Below are positions 21,300 through 32,656 of a stretch of DNA of 64,000 nucleotides, in pieces (within the stretch, counting starts at the first letter, position 1; the number at the start of each line of letters is the position of its first letter). The notes under the pieces are model-generated. The model saw only the letters and a list, made by a program, of their open reading frames with translations. It ran no database searches and was not told the origin of the DNA. A program made the position numbers and the translations under genes. The DNA lies in NCBI GenBank assembly GCA_013407085.1, contig JACCGJ010001452.1:62001-126000 (forward strand), written 5' to 3'. This DNA is from Atriophallophorus winterbourni. Its lineage: Eukaryota; Platyhelminthes; Trematoda; Plagiorchiida; Microphallidae.

Positions 21300-22125
21300 A
21301 AGCAACTGGTGGAATGCGAATTCCTCCAATTTCTCTTAACGTAGAAGGAAACCATGTTTCTCAAACGCCGCCTTATTCCATATGGACTCCGAGAACCTGT
21401 TGGAAAAGCCAAGGCTCTGATGCAGACAAACGATGATCATACCTTAACTATGCCGCTTTTCGGAAAACGAAACGTTGACTTTCACACATCCTATCATAGT
21501 ATGGAGAATGCTCCCGCCGCTCTGGGTTTTTAAACTGCATCCGGAAAGACAGTTAGACCGATTTCTAACAGTGCCATTGCTCGTGCTGGAGATTTTTTGT
21601 TTGATGATGAAAATTTGACTCCCCTGTCAACCGATTCAAGCGCTACTCCTGTTAACACGTCCATTGTCACGCCCGTGTCATTGATTTAAACGGAATATCT
21701 AGTTTTCATTACAAAGAAAGTGGCTTCAAAGTTAGCAAACTTCAGAATACATCAGATACCATTTTAAATAAATCACCGAACTCATCTTATCAAGCAAATT
21801 CAGCACTGCCTTCTAGCTCATCTAAACGATCGTCAGATAATGTACTTTTCAAAACCGCTAGAGAAAAATCCTCACTGTCAACTTCGACTACTGCCATTGA
21901 AAAAGCGAGACAATTGTTGGCAACTGTGGATGACGATTCGGTTCGCTGGAACCTCCGTGTGTTCAATCAATTCAACCTGCAGTCAATGGACATGCTTCTG
22001 ATGAACAAGCAACAAACTTGTCACATACTGTGTATTCCGAGAATACTGAATTAAGTGAACCTGTCAGACTATTGGAAAGACTGAGGAACAAACCTATTCA
22101 AGATTACACAAATCCGAGGATGATT
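21300..22125 (+). pseudogene. C-terminal tail of element 2 with BRC-like motifs
   Basis: Homologous to the tail of element 1. In frame fragments: KAKALMQTNDDH (21410), then LGF, a stop, TASGKTVRPISNSAIARA and FLFDDEN (21520-21612), SGFKVSKLQNTSDTI, SSSSKRSSDN, then VLFKTAREKSSLSTS and TTAIEKARQLLATVDDD (21843-21940), and finally EPVRLLERLRNKPIQDYTNP near the end. LGF-x-TASGK is the same string as in vertebrate BRC4 (family knowledge). The stop inside the first motif and frameshifts make this copy non-coding. The final EP-x-RLL ... NK ... DY-x-NP motif also ends pol in the copy at 32.35 kb, so the tail belongs at the end of pol. Confidence 0.7.
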
Positions 22126-22140
22126 GGAAACTGCGGTGGA

Positions 22141-22311
22141 TGTGATGATTGTTTGAATAACAATCAATAATATTCCATTATTCTGTCATTCAAATTCTTG
22201 TTGTTGAGGTAACATTAATTAATACATACTTTGCAATTCGAGTGAGCGTGGTTTGTTCTCACTTCCATTCTTGGGTTGGTTATTCAATTCAATACAATTC
22301 AATTCATCACA
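22141..22311 (+). mobile_element. Gypsy element 2, 3' LTR
   Basis: TGTGATGATTG ... TTCATCACA, 171 bp, shorter than its 5' partner by an internal deletion. It is preceded by AAACTGCGGTGGA, the polypurine-like junction seen in the other two copies. I could not find a target duplication for element 2. Confidence 0.8.
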
Positions 22312-22319
22312 GTCGGTAA

Positions 22320-23305
22320 TTAAAAACTTCAGAGCTATTTCCACCTTTGTTGTTGTTGTCGACCATGGATATAGGTCACAAATGCATGAATATTCATGTT
22401 CTACAGCTTTTTGAACGGATAAGCAGTCCGATTCGGAAGGAACAGACACGCCGGCGGCGTTATCTGCGTTCAGCAGCCAAAAGCTGTATCTGTTCCTCCC
22501 CAGCTTGCAGACGACGCTTTACACAATGCCTTCAATGTGAGCGGTCAAGAGCAAGTTCTTCTCAACTCGCCTGGTCAATGCCAAGTGTTTTCATATCTCT
22601 TTTACAAACCTCTTTCTACAGCAAGTGCTGTGCCCAATGGTGGACTTCCTAATTGCAACTCACAATAGAGTAGATCTTTCGGAATACGACAATTTCCCAT
22701 TCTGTAGACGTGGTGAAACTACCGCAGGCGGCGCTGCCGTAGTACGGTGAACATGCTCTGTAGACCAGCTTTTGAAATCACATCAGCATTAGTCAATCTG
22801 TCCATCAACGATATGTTCAAGATACGACGGATGCTTCCTAGATGGAAAGCATTCAGCTTCCGTTCGTGTCTTACGTGGGTGGTCTAGGTTTTACTGTTGT
22901 ACAGTAAAGCATTTAGTACGCACGTGCTGTAAACGATTATCTTTGTCTTTACAATCAACTTGCGGTTACTCAAACACGAGAGTTCAATCGGGGCAAAATA
23001 CTAGATGCTCTGCCAAACCGCTCATAAATTTCTGTGTGCAGCCAGAGGTTATCTGCGATGGTTGAACCAAGATATGTGAAGTGATGTACTGGTTCAAGCT
23101 GACAGTTTCCAACAGTGATGATTGGAGGCAATACAGTCTATTGACCAAGGACTTTGTCTTGCTCATGCTGATTGCTAACCCAAATATTTTTGCATGCCGG
23201 GGAAAAACAGTCTATTAGCAACTTAAAGTTTTCTTGGGAGTGAGCAATAAAGGCTGAATCTTTGGCAAACAGCAGGTCACCGATTAGCAGACCTTTATAA
23301 ATAGG
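22320..23305 (-). pseudogene. RTE-like LINE 3' part
   Basis: Minus-strand traces of a palm-to-thumb RT region: IGDLLFAKDSAFIAHSQENF (catalytic DD altered to KD), LLIDCFSPACKNIWVS, then EPVHHFTYLGSTIADNLW, KLNAFHLGSIRRILNISLMD, DRLTNADVISKAGL and RLRWFHHVYRMGNCRIPKDL. Stops and frameshifts are common. The DRLTN..V..K.GL and RLRW.GHV.RM motifs are typical of the C-terminal region of RTE-type elements. At 23305 it abuts a different LINE. Confidence 0.7.
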
Positions 23306-25860
23306 AGAAATTATTCCGCATTTCCAAGCTGCAGGAATCGCCCCATTTGCCGGTGTTTGTTCGAACATGTTTGTAAATGGTTTGTATAGAATGTTCAATA
23401 TTAGCGGGGTAATTTCATCGGCTGTAGGAGGCTTTCTGGTTTTTAGATTGAATAATGGTTCAATGACGCGTTTCGAAGTGACGTTTATTTCTCTCACGGC
23501 AACCGTTGTTTAAATGGTTTGATTTTGGCTGTAAACTGCATTTTCTGTCGGGGTGAATACAGATGAATGAAACGATGCTAATGCTTCAACAGTTTCTGAT
23601 GCGATTGTTGTTAGTCCAGCGGACGGAACTCCAAGCTTCACGTTAGCATGCCCGTTAACCATATGATAAAGTATTTTGGTGTTGAGCTCCATCATGAGTG
23701 ATATCTCTTCTTGAAAGTACAACTTGCCTTAGATGAGAAAATCGTTTAATTAGTCCCGCATTAAACGGAATGTTTCCCAGTTCTCTGATGATGGGTTATG
23801 CCCATGGTATCGCCAAGCAATGTATCGTACCTTTGACCACTTACGAGTTAGGCTTCGTAGTTTAAATTCAAGGTTTTTCTTGAGTTCCTGAGGACCAATT
23901 CGTAGCTCACTTCGATTGAATTCTCGCGATTAGTTATTTTCCATATCAAAAACTCATTTGCGTTGCTGGATTCTGGTTGGCAGTTAATCGCGTTTTTAAC
24001 AGCATCACTCAAAGCCATAATGTTGATGCGTCTAACTGTTTTAAGGGGATCCTTTTTTTCCAACAGTTTCAAACAGATAGTCAAACTGGATGACGACGTG
24101 ATCACTTAGTCCCAGTGGACTTTCTTAAGCAGCGTTATCAATGTCGCGTTCATTGCTTTTCAGAACGAGATCCAATAGTGAAGGTACATCGGTTCCGCGG
24201 TATTGTGGATTACATGCAATGTGGTTATAAAAAAGAATATCGTCCAACAACTCACTGAATGCACACTCGAGGGAGTGTTCTGGGTGAATGGTACTGCTCT
24301 GCAAATTCGGTAATTTGAAGTCACCGATAATTGAAAATCCACAAGCGAATCTGGAAGTAACCATGCGAATTCTGTCGAGTAGGGTCGGATTGTAAGTTTC
24401 CTGTGCAGACGGTGGGCTATATACTACTCCCAAAACACAGTCTTCGCTGTTAGCTAATCGAACTGGGCACCATAGTGTATCCCGTAACACGATGTTGGAT
24501 CCGTATTCTCACGGCACAGAAGGTTTTGGCTAAAATACTCTTCCTACTCTCGTTTCATGGTCATATCGATTAAGTGACATGTCGGGTAATTCTGGTTCAC
24601 TGTTTGTTTGATGACTTTGTAGCCACCTTTCCGTTACGGCGATGATGTCAGGTGAACGTTTCACCGATTTTGTTTCTCAGATATTTTGAGTTAGTGTAGA
24701 GGCATTTCATAGTAGATTTTCTCAGCAAGGATGGGGTGTAGGAAAGTAGGCTTGCCGATGGCAGAATATTTGTTAGGCTGACTCCTTCAGAGTCGGTTTG
24801 TGATGCTCTTTTGCTTGCAAGGATGCCTGCTCGTTTTGAGGTTGTGCTGTTGTAATACAATGATATATAGTATCGTCGGCATTTGTTTCTGACATTTTAA
24901 CTACTGAATGACTCGGTGGTGTTTCCATTGGACTTTGTGTTGCATCTATCTGTTGAATATGTAGTTTTGATGCGCTTAGTTTTAGTTCTCGTGGCATTAG
25001 TCTGCAGCTACTTTCTCAACGAGTTTTGACCCTGCTCATCATATCTTTACGCAAGAACGTTATTTTAAAGGGCTTATGACAGATGCCCATATAATTCGTA
25101 GATTCTGGGATGCGGAACTTGTCCGTCAAAGCTACATCATATAAGCCAAGTATATCACAGAGGAATTTCCGTTGTAGCTGATCGTGTTTGCGCTGCACTG
25201 CTTTATCAGTTGCCTCATCAGTTTCTGGGACTCCAAATATGATTAAACTTTGATCATTCATCTACTTAGTTAGGTCTTTTTGCTAAGTGTTTTGGGTCCT
25301 CTCTAACCAGGGCACATAAGTGAAGATCCTTGCAGTGGTCTCCGAACGCTCCCTACGCAGGAGAAAAGCGGATAGTAAGATTTTCTATATCACTTTTAGA
25401 GTTGACCGTTATTTTAAACAGACTCTGCTGGTCCATATTAGATGAGGTAGGCTTACGATTCAGTCGTATCAATGATATTGGTTCAACTGGTTTCAAGTCC
25501 ATACTGATGCACAACCTTCTCCATTTTTCTTTATCGTGCTTTAACCTGCCCCTAGTAAGGTGGCACTCGTTCCATTTACGTTGGTGCAGACCACGCTTAG
25601 CCCATGGGGCAAATGTACACTGTGTGCCCATCGCTTTCACTGGTTGCGGTACGTTTTAACTGCCTACGATCAAATACCTATCGTGTCCACTTTAGCAGTA
25701 TTTTCCACTGTGACTTTTGGTTTTGTACTTGGGGCTTTTCGTTGAATCTTCAGATAACCAGAGGGCTTTGGCTCCGTAACTTTTTTCAATCTTTCAGATG
25801 CTTAATTCGATGCAATGTTTGCTGTGCTCAGATGTGAAAGCTTGCTTCAGTTGAAATTAA
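23306..25860 (-). pseudogene. CR1/Jockey-like LINE (ORF1, endonuclease, RT start)
   Basis: Minus strand, 5' to 3': Lys-rich ORF1 start near 25850-25700; two RRM-like ORF1 strands (EPISLIRLNRKPTSSN near 25480, SLIIFGVPETDEATDKAVQR at 25250, HKPFKITFLRKDMMSRV). The ORF2 start is MKCLYTNSKYLRNKIGE near 24700. Endonuclease pieces follow: VLGVVYSPPSAQE, FSIIGDFKLPNLQSS (the usual Asn is Lys), RGTDVPSLLDLVLKSNE and GLSDHVVIQFDY with the catalytic SDH at 24085-24115. The linker VKLGVPSAGLTTIASETVEA and the RT start LKTRKPPTADEITPLILN with AIPAAWKCGIISPIYKG end at 23305. Many stops; dead element. Confidence 0.75.
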
Positions 25861-25864
25861 TGAG

Positions 25865-26689
25865 CTTCTCACACAGTTATAACAACAATTTTTTGCTTAC
25901 CACCCAACTTTTCTAGGTAAACTTTTATTCTAGTCAAACTTTAGTTTCATAAAATCAATTACTCTTCTCTGTCGCACTCTGCGTTCCCGCATGCTCTTGT
26001 TAGTTTCACCGTCTTTATAGTAGCATGCTTAACAAAAACACGATGAAATTGATGATGATGTTTTTAACGAGGATAAGTCCAAAAGATTTTGTCTCGTGGT
26101 TTTTTTGAAAGAAGGTGGTATTTACACAAAGAATAAGCTGTATGCAATGTTTCCAGGAGCGTTGCACATTGTAATTTGTTCTATCTACTCCGAACTTTCC
26201 TAGACAATTCGGATAACATTCATGACCAGCACTAATTCATGCATTGAAAACAACCAGCACTCATACACAGCTTCCTGGTGTACTGGATTTTGTGAGGGGA
26301 CGATAAAATTACTCTTTTAACGGGATTCAATTATTCAATTTTCTTATGATTGAAAAGTTATTAATTTAAATTACCACAAGATTGAGGTATGAATGAAAGT
26401 GTGAACTAGTACAACAGTAGTAGTAGAATATATCAAATTTAGGGATAACGAATGATGTTCTTTCAGGGGTATAAGTCCAATTTCGTTTTAAGCATCGACA
26501 GGCAAGGAGAGTCCACCACATTTTTGGCTAGGGAATTCCTAAGAAATATTCCACGTACGGCAGAAAATTTCGCCGACATTCAATACGGAAACTTGGGACG
26601 TAAAGAGATAAAGTATGTACGCGTGTCATTTTCTCATCACACACATTAGGCAAGAGTTTTAGTGGATGTTCTTCGGTAGACACAATTCT
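25865..26689. other. No recognised feature
   Basis: Non-coding, with a short TGATGATGAT run near 26050. Nothing else recognised. Confidence 0.4.
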
Positions 26690-27200
26690 ACAGATCAGGA
26701 TATTATCTCGCCGTATACTCCTTTGGTTAAATTCACATTGACCCAGGCGTCGCCATCTTTCGATGTATCAAACATTGCGAAGACCCATCACTAACCTTGT
26801 TGCTCTGTGATTGAGTGTGTCGGTGAATAAACGTTGACCAAGAAAAGTGTAACATTACTGCTCTTTCGAGTTAGATTTCGAATCCTTCCGCTTCCGATTC
26901 CATTTGTTTCTGATACTCTAAGTTTGCAGTGAAATAGGACGTAGCCCAATCCATGGGGACGAGGCTTATCAGACCGCATTTTTTACCAATAAAATGCGAA
27001 TTCTCTTTTTTTTAGCTTACCTTTGTCTAATAGCCGAGTTTGTTGCATGGAGACCACGCCGACTCCTATGCTTTTAAGCTCATTGTTATTGATCGCTATT
27101 TTTATTGCGTCTCTGAGGTTTAGGACCTCGTATAAAATACAGGAAGCATGAGTCGGACTCTCCAGGTTGCCAATTCCCGAGGCGTTATCATTGTGTTAGA
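26690..27200 (-). pseudogene. RTE-like endonuclease fragment
   Basis: Minus-strand peptide PHGLGYVLFHCKLRV and NVTLFLVNVYSPTHSITEQQ resemble the GVG..l...l and vNvYAPT regions of APE endonucleases; upstream, NNNELKSIGVGVVSMQQTRL resembles the segment before. Short, broken by stops, with no RT attached. Confidence 0.55.
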
Positions 27201-27394
27201 CTTGTGTTTCGATGGCGCGGATAATTACGTCTAAGTTGCTTGGTTCCTAATCTTCAATTTACTATCTGGATGCCCCATACCGCACCTGTTGCCATCGTAG
27301 TCAAAGCGTTCTGACCATAACTAGTACACTCTGTCATGAACAATACCAGCTCTCGCTCACGAAACGTGAGCTATTGAAGCAGATGTTAATGTTT

Positions 27395-28142
27395 GCGCGC
27401 ATGGCAACGACAGATTTGTCGCCAGCAGAAAGTTCCGTCATGTTCAATACACATGAACGTGAAAGATCGAAGAATGCTATAACAGGTCAACAGCTAAAGT
27501 ATCAACCGAATTATCGTATCCTTACTAATAACTATTCGAATTCAATCAAAATTGGGGAATGTGCGTCATGCGGCTGACTGCACTCACGACACAGTTGCCA
27601 ATTTCGTCAAGCCAGATGTCACAAGTGTGGAAAAACTGGTCATATTCGATCCGTTTGTCGAGCTCCTAAAACGTATTGAACCAATTGGAAAAACGCTTAG
27701 GTTAGCGATGTTAATGATGAATTTGAATCATTATCTTTGGTCGTGACATCTTGCAGTTCTTGCCATATTCGTAAAACCATCTCTTGTGTTTCTAGTGGCG
27801 CATTCTTAGATTTTATTCTAGATACAGGTAATGTTGAATCGCAAATTACCCCGACAAATCTAAAACAGTTTCCTCCTAATGCGAAAATCCAACCTTCTAG
27901 CCTCACATTCCATTCCTGACGTTGGATCGTGTATGATCTCCATGCAAGATGAAAACAATACTGCTGACTGTAGATTATCGTCTTACATTAAATACTGGAT
28001 TGTTGAAGCAAACATGCACGACAGTTGAACGCGAAGATATTTTGAATAAATTGACGGGATCCAAATTCTTCTTGAAGATTGATTTAAAAGACGCTTACCT
28101 ACAAATACCGTTGACCGATCAGTCTTTAATGTTAACTACTAT
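27395..28142 (+). pseudogene. Gypsy element 3: gag end, protease, RT start
   Basis: Third copy of the Mag-like family. Gag resumes at RMATTDLSPAESSVMFNTHE, keeps QQLKYQPNYRI (no stop, unlike element 2), then the knuckles; the first has a TGA in CASCG. Protease in the -1 frame: FLDFILDTGNVESQITPTN (27737-27919), followed by a deletion or frameshift. RT begins with LNTGLLKQTC, REDILNKLTGSKFFLKIDLK and DAYLQIPLTDQSLML, and is cut at 28142 by a BEL/Pao insertion. The left end of the element is missing before about 27395. Confidence 0.8.
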
Positions 28143-28933
28143 TTTAAGATGCAACTTTATGAAATTCTTCCTTTTCCTCTATCTTTACCTTATATTTTGT
28201 ATCAATTTCCAGAATCTAAATTTTGTTGATTATACTTTCCGGTATTTTATATTTATGCTGTATTTGATGGAAAACATTCCTTTCGTTATTGAAAACTTGC
28301 TATTGTAAATCTTTTCTTTGCACGCCTTTGGTCAATTATTTGTTTTAATTGTTCGTTTCGGCCATTGTCTGCTTTGTCATTGAATTTCGGTGCCATTTTG
28401 AGCTCTCGTATTTTGCTTGAACTTGAACGCCATTTTGAGTGTCAATTTTATTGTTACGGAAATTTGGACGACATTTTTTGTAACTCCTTTCATTCTATTT
28501 ATATCTCAGGTCGTCATTTAACTTGTTTGCATTTGATATAATTGATTCTGGAGTAATTTGGCTCCACTGTTTGCTGTACGTTCCTATACAGTTGAGGTTT
28601 GTACAATTATTGTTGTTGTAATTGTTGCTAATTACAGTACCGTATAACATCCGAATTGTGGTTTCGAATTTGTCGAACTAAGAAACGGGTGGAATACGCG
28701 TTACTCACGTCACGGACGTTACAGTACTCAACTTGGAATTTGATTCTTCTCGAACTTGGCGAGAAATGCAGTTGAAGATTTGCGATTCGATTCAGTTTAC
28801 AATATCGGTGACGTGCTTTTTATCTCTTTGAATCCTTTTGTATAAAATGCTCAAAGTTGCTTCTAAGGTAGCATTGACCGGGTGAGATAAGCCAGAGGGC
28901 ATAGAGTTTTACGATAGAGCTTCTCAATGCGCG

Positions 28934-29533
28934 TTGGATTTATGGAGGGAATTATCGGTAGCTAGATCCACGATAGAGCGCTTGCAAAGGGAAAAAAGAG
29001 AACTCGAGGAGAACAATTTGATAGCTGGCGAGAGCAGCAGGCCAGAACGGAGCGAGACGACAACAACCGAATTGGAACACTCAATGAATATCGGCCTCCG
29101 TCTATCCAAGGTTGAATTATCATACTTTGATGGTAATTCAATTGACTATTGGAAATTTATGAGGCAATTCAAATGTTACATCGAATCGCGGCTTATGGAC
29201 CCGGCACAACGATTGTTACATCTGATGTTTTATTGCCGTGATAAGGCTCGTAAAGCTATTGATGCCTGTGACATGCTGCAACCCACTGATGGTTATACGA
29301 GAGCAAAAACGATACTACGAGATTTGTTCGGGTTACCGCATGTCATTGCCGGGTCTACACTGGATGATTTGTTTGGAGAAGCCGGAACGCTTTCAGAGAA
29401 GTTAGATTGTTTATCTGAATTAGCAATAAAGATGGAAAATTGCCAAATTATGCTGACACAAATAAAGTGCGAAGCCGACTTGAATTCGGTCAACACTTTA
29501 GAAGGGGTTGTAAGGTGCTTACCTGTAGCCTAA
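28934..29533 (+). pseudogene. gag: BEL/Pao gag
   Basis: Open for 199 codons. An N-terminal coiled-coil-like stretch (STIERLQREKRELEENNL) is followed by the DUF1759-type region typical of BEL/Pao gag: LSKVELSYFDGNSIDYWKFM, FKCYIESRLMDPAQRLLHL, CRDKARKAIDACDML, ILRDLFGLPHVI. The frame stops at 29533 in VVRCLPVA; more gag-like residues follow in other frames (QEFLEV.LASFVALTRR-like) before the knuckle at 29900. It therefore carries at least one disabling change. Expected product: capsid-like structural protein of virus-like particles. Confidence 0.8.
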
Positions 29534-29901
29534 CGCAGCAGTGGGCCGATGCTGCCGAAGCGATTACGGCTGACGGTTTAGATGTAAACTTTAAACGACT
29601 TTCCTAGTTCGTTTCTCGTTAGACAAGAGTTGCTAGAAGTCGATTTGGCCAGCTTTGTCGCTCTGACACGTCGCAGAATTTAGCAGCGTATGCTTCAAAT
29701 GTCTGCGATCAAAGGAAAGTCAATGCTACCCTTGTTGGCAGGTAGATAAACAGCTTGGAATGATGTAATTGCAAGGGACCGCACAAATTACATCTATGCA
29801 TCGAATTTCAGAATCTCGACGTAAAGAGTCGTTGGGATCTGGCTAAACGGGTATCGGCTTGTTTCCTCTGCCTTCGGCAGTTCCTTAGGTCTGCCAATTG
29901 T

Positions 29902-30330
29902 ATGAGTGGATCTCGGTGCACTGCAGAAAATTGTGGCGGTCGGCACCACACGCTCCTGCATAATGATCAACCGGCAAGAAATCCGCCGGCAAACATCAAT
30001 TGCAGACAAGCGGCATTAAGTGCCAGGGTATGTTTAGGATCCGTGCCTGTCAAGATCGAGACGTCGTCGGGACTTATTCACGCAGTAGCCCTCCTGGATG
30101 GTGGTTCAGATGCCACGTTAATTCTTAGTGAATTCGTTGAAAAATACAATATGCCTAAGTGCCCTGCACAAGTGTCGCTTTCAACTTTGGACAGTCAGCG
30201 GGTAATGAACTGCCCCCGTCTGAACTTTAATATTCTTTCTGTAGATGGTGGAGAAGTCATTCAGGTTTCGAATGCTTACACCGTAGAAACCTTGCCGCGT
30301 TATATGCGTTATTCATGCGTTATACGCGTT
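29902..30330 (+). pseudogene. BEL/Pao zinc knuckle and protease
   Basis: Starts SGSRCTAENCGGRHHTLLH, the Cys/His knuckle at the end of BEL/Pao gag, then a retropepsin: VKIETSSGLIHAVALLDGGS with DGGSDATLI as active site (usual form DSGSDxT), followed by LSTLDSQRVMNC and YTVETLP. It then runs into LTR-end sequence (TACGCGTTACTCACG repeats), so the rest of pol was removed by a deletion joining protease to the LTR tail. Confidence 0.75.
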
Positions 30331-30375
30331 ACTCACGTGAATACGCGTTACTCACGTCACGGACGTGACAACTAT

Positions 30376-31620
30376 CAAGACACTGTTTGGTCTATTTCGG
30401 TACAAATTCTTACTTTTTGGTTTGTGCGATTCTCCTGCTATATTTCAACAATTTATGAATGATATTACTCGTGATATGGTTGGAGTTGAAGTATAGCAGG
30501 ATGATGTTATCCTGCATGCGTCAACACGATCTCTTCATGATGAACGTTTATTGGAATTGTTTCGTAGATTCACCTCTAAAAATGTTGCTGTTAATCCGAA
30601 AAGGTGTGTGTTTTCTGTTTATAATTTTGAATGCCTTGGATACATTGTCGATGGTAACGGTTATAAACCAGATCCAAATCGTTAACTACCACTGACGAAT
30701 GCAGTCTACAAAGAACATGAAAAAATTAAGATCTCTTATCGATGCATTGCAATACTATTCGAGGTTCATTCCAAATTTCAGTGTAATAGCTTCACCATTA
30801 TTTTCACTTCAATTCAAAGAAACTTTTGTGTGGACTGATGAACATGAACATTGCTTACGCAGCATATTATTTTTTCTAAAGTCAGATGTAGTTCTTCGTC
30901 CATTTAGTCCCAAAATTCATTCTTTTGTAATTACTGATGCACCCCCGACGGTATCTGTGCTGTTCGCGAGAAAAATGTACATCCAGTAATTTGCGTTTCT
31001 CGCAGGCTAACTGCTGCTGAAAAAGGTTATGCTCAAACACAACGTGAAGCTTTAGATGTCTATTGGGCTATTCAACGTTTGCACAAATTTCTGTCTGGTC
31101 ATCGTTTCACCATTGTTACACACCATGAAGCCTTAAAATTCATATACGATCCTGGTAAATCTATTTCGAAAAGTACTGCCGCAATGGTTCAACGATGGAT
31201 CATAGCACTCAGTGCTTATGATTATGCAATTGAACATCGAAGTGCTAAACACATTCAACATGTAGATCACCTGTCACGCCAGTCACTACCAGATTCGAAA
31301 CCTGATGATACTTGTGATTCGCTTTTTGTGCATTTACTTCCTGTCAGTCGTCGTTTGTTAATTCGTGATACGAAAGGTTTCTTTTCTGATATTTTTACGG
31401 CTTTAAAGAAAGGATGGAATTCACATATTCGGAGGAAATTTCCATCATATTTTACTAGACGAGATGAACTCTCAATGACTCCTGATGTTTTATTATGTTT
31501 GAATGATAGAATTATTATTCCTCCCACTTTGCGTAAAGCTGTACTGAATGATTTGCATTCTGGACATCTTGGAATAGAAAAAATGAAGTCTTTAGCCAGA
31601 AGTTTATGCTGGAGGCCTTA
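30376..31620 (+). pseudogene. Gypsy element 3: RT palm to integrase finger
   Basis: Continues the Mag-like pol after the BEL insertion: FRYKFLLFGLCDSPAIFQQF, then QDDVILHAS with the Tyr codon of YQDD replaced by TAG, NPKRCVFSVYNFECLGYIVD, the connection LIDALQYYSRFIPNFSVIAS, RNase H (RLTAAEKGYAQTQREAL, HRFTIVTHHEALKFIYDPG; the DHK of other elements is HHE), EHRSAKHIQHVDHLSRQS, and the start of integrase (LNDLHSGHLGIEKMKSLARS). Frame 31079-31621 is open for 180 codons; the earlier part is broken. Confidence 0.85.
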
Positions 31621-32459
31621 AATAGACGCCGGCATAGGCAGAAGTGCTATTTTTTGCGAAGTTTGTCATCATAAAAATTTCCGACAACCATCCAAATGGA
31701 CACCGTGGTCTTCAGCATGTGAAGCTTGGCAGCGCATTCATGTTGATTATTGTGGACCATTTTTAAACAAGTATTATGCATTGGTCGTGATTGATTCATT
31801 ATGAAAATGGCCTGAAGTTTTTTGGACGCAAAAACCAAACTCTAGTTCTACTATGCTTGCACTGTGAAAAGTATTCAGCCGCGAAGGAGTTCCTATTGCC
31901 GTTGTTAGTGATAATGGCAGCCATTTTTCTGCTGCATGTGTTACACAATGGTTACATTCTCTTGGTTGTCGACACTTATTCACTGCACCTCGTCATCCAC
32001 AATCAAATGGATTGGCTAAACATTTTGTTGGTACCTTAAAGCGAGCAATCACTTCTTGTGCACCTACTACATTTGACGAACTTGATCGATTTGTTGACAA
32101 TTTCTTATTGCAATATCGGAATTGTAATCACACAACTACCGGACAAACTCCAGCTGTGTTATTCAGAGCAAGATCCCTGAAGTCAAATCTGCTGAGTCTG
32201 GGATCAGCTAAAGTTTCATTTCATCGTGGTAATGAATTCCGACCGAGCTCTGGTATCGTGCTTAGAAACATCTGTAAATGCATGGTTAAAATAATGAACC
32301 TTGATGATAGCTCAATGCATCGCCATCTTGTGGATCAAATTACCTACGGATACATCTGAAGATGCTGAACCGAAAAGACTGTTGAGAAGATCAAAACGTT
32401 TGTTGAACAAGCTGTACCGGGATTATAAAAACCCAGGATCATTCGCAAACTGCGGTGCA
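31621..32459 (+). pseudogene. Gypsy element 3: integrase core and pol end
   Basis: After a stop in the finger region: FCEVCHHKNFRQPS (CxxC), WQRIHVDYCGPFLNKYY with the first catalytic Asp, VVSDNGSHFSAACVTQWLHS (second Asp), and APRHPQSNGLAKHFVGTLKR, where the third catalytic residue of the usual GLAERFV pattern is Lys-His in place of Glu-Arg. The frame continues to about 32359, and then EPKRLLRRSKRLLNKLYRDY and KNPGSFANCG end the protein just before the LTR. No BRC-like tail lies between; it is either deleted here or was gained by elements 1 and 2. Confidence 0.8.
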
Positions 32460-32656
32460 TGTGGTGACTTCGATTAACGATCAATAATATTCAATCATTT
32501 ATCATCATTCATTCAACAATAATCAATAATACTGTTATACAAGTTCTCGTTGTAAAACCTACATTAATTAATACAAACTGTAATTCGAGTCAGCTTGGTT
32601 TGTTCTCATTTACATTCTTGGTTTGGTTATCCAATTCAATACAATTCAATTCATCA
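32460..32656 (+). mobile_element. Gypsy element 3, 3' LTR
   Basis: TGTGGTGACTTCGATTAACG to CAATTCAATTCATCA, about 197 bp, same family as the LTRs at 18.2-22.3 kb. Confidence 0.85.

Larger units (their letters stand above)
28143..30370 (+). mobile_element. Truncated BEL/Pao element inserted in Gypsy RT
   Basis: Flanked by the 5-bp duplication ACTAT (28138-28142 and 30371-30375); removing it restores the RT frame around LTTI/TTIK. The left LTR-like block (28143 to about 28722) ends ACGCGTTACTCACGTCACGG then ACGTTACA. The right end keeps only the last ~35 bp of that LTR (30336-30370). Between them lie gag and protease; RT, RNase H and integrase are absent. The left end does not begin with TG, so it is probably damaged. 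Confidence 0.75.

Noticed and set aside
21300..22125. Tail of element 2 as an env-like gene
   Set aside because: No signal peptide, membrane helix or Cys pattern; the Ser-rich and BRC-like composition does not fit.
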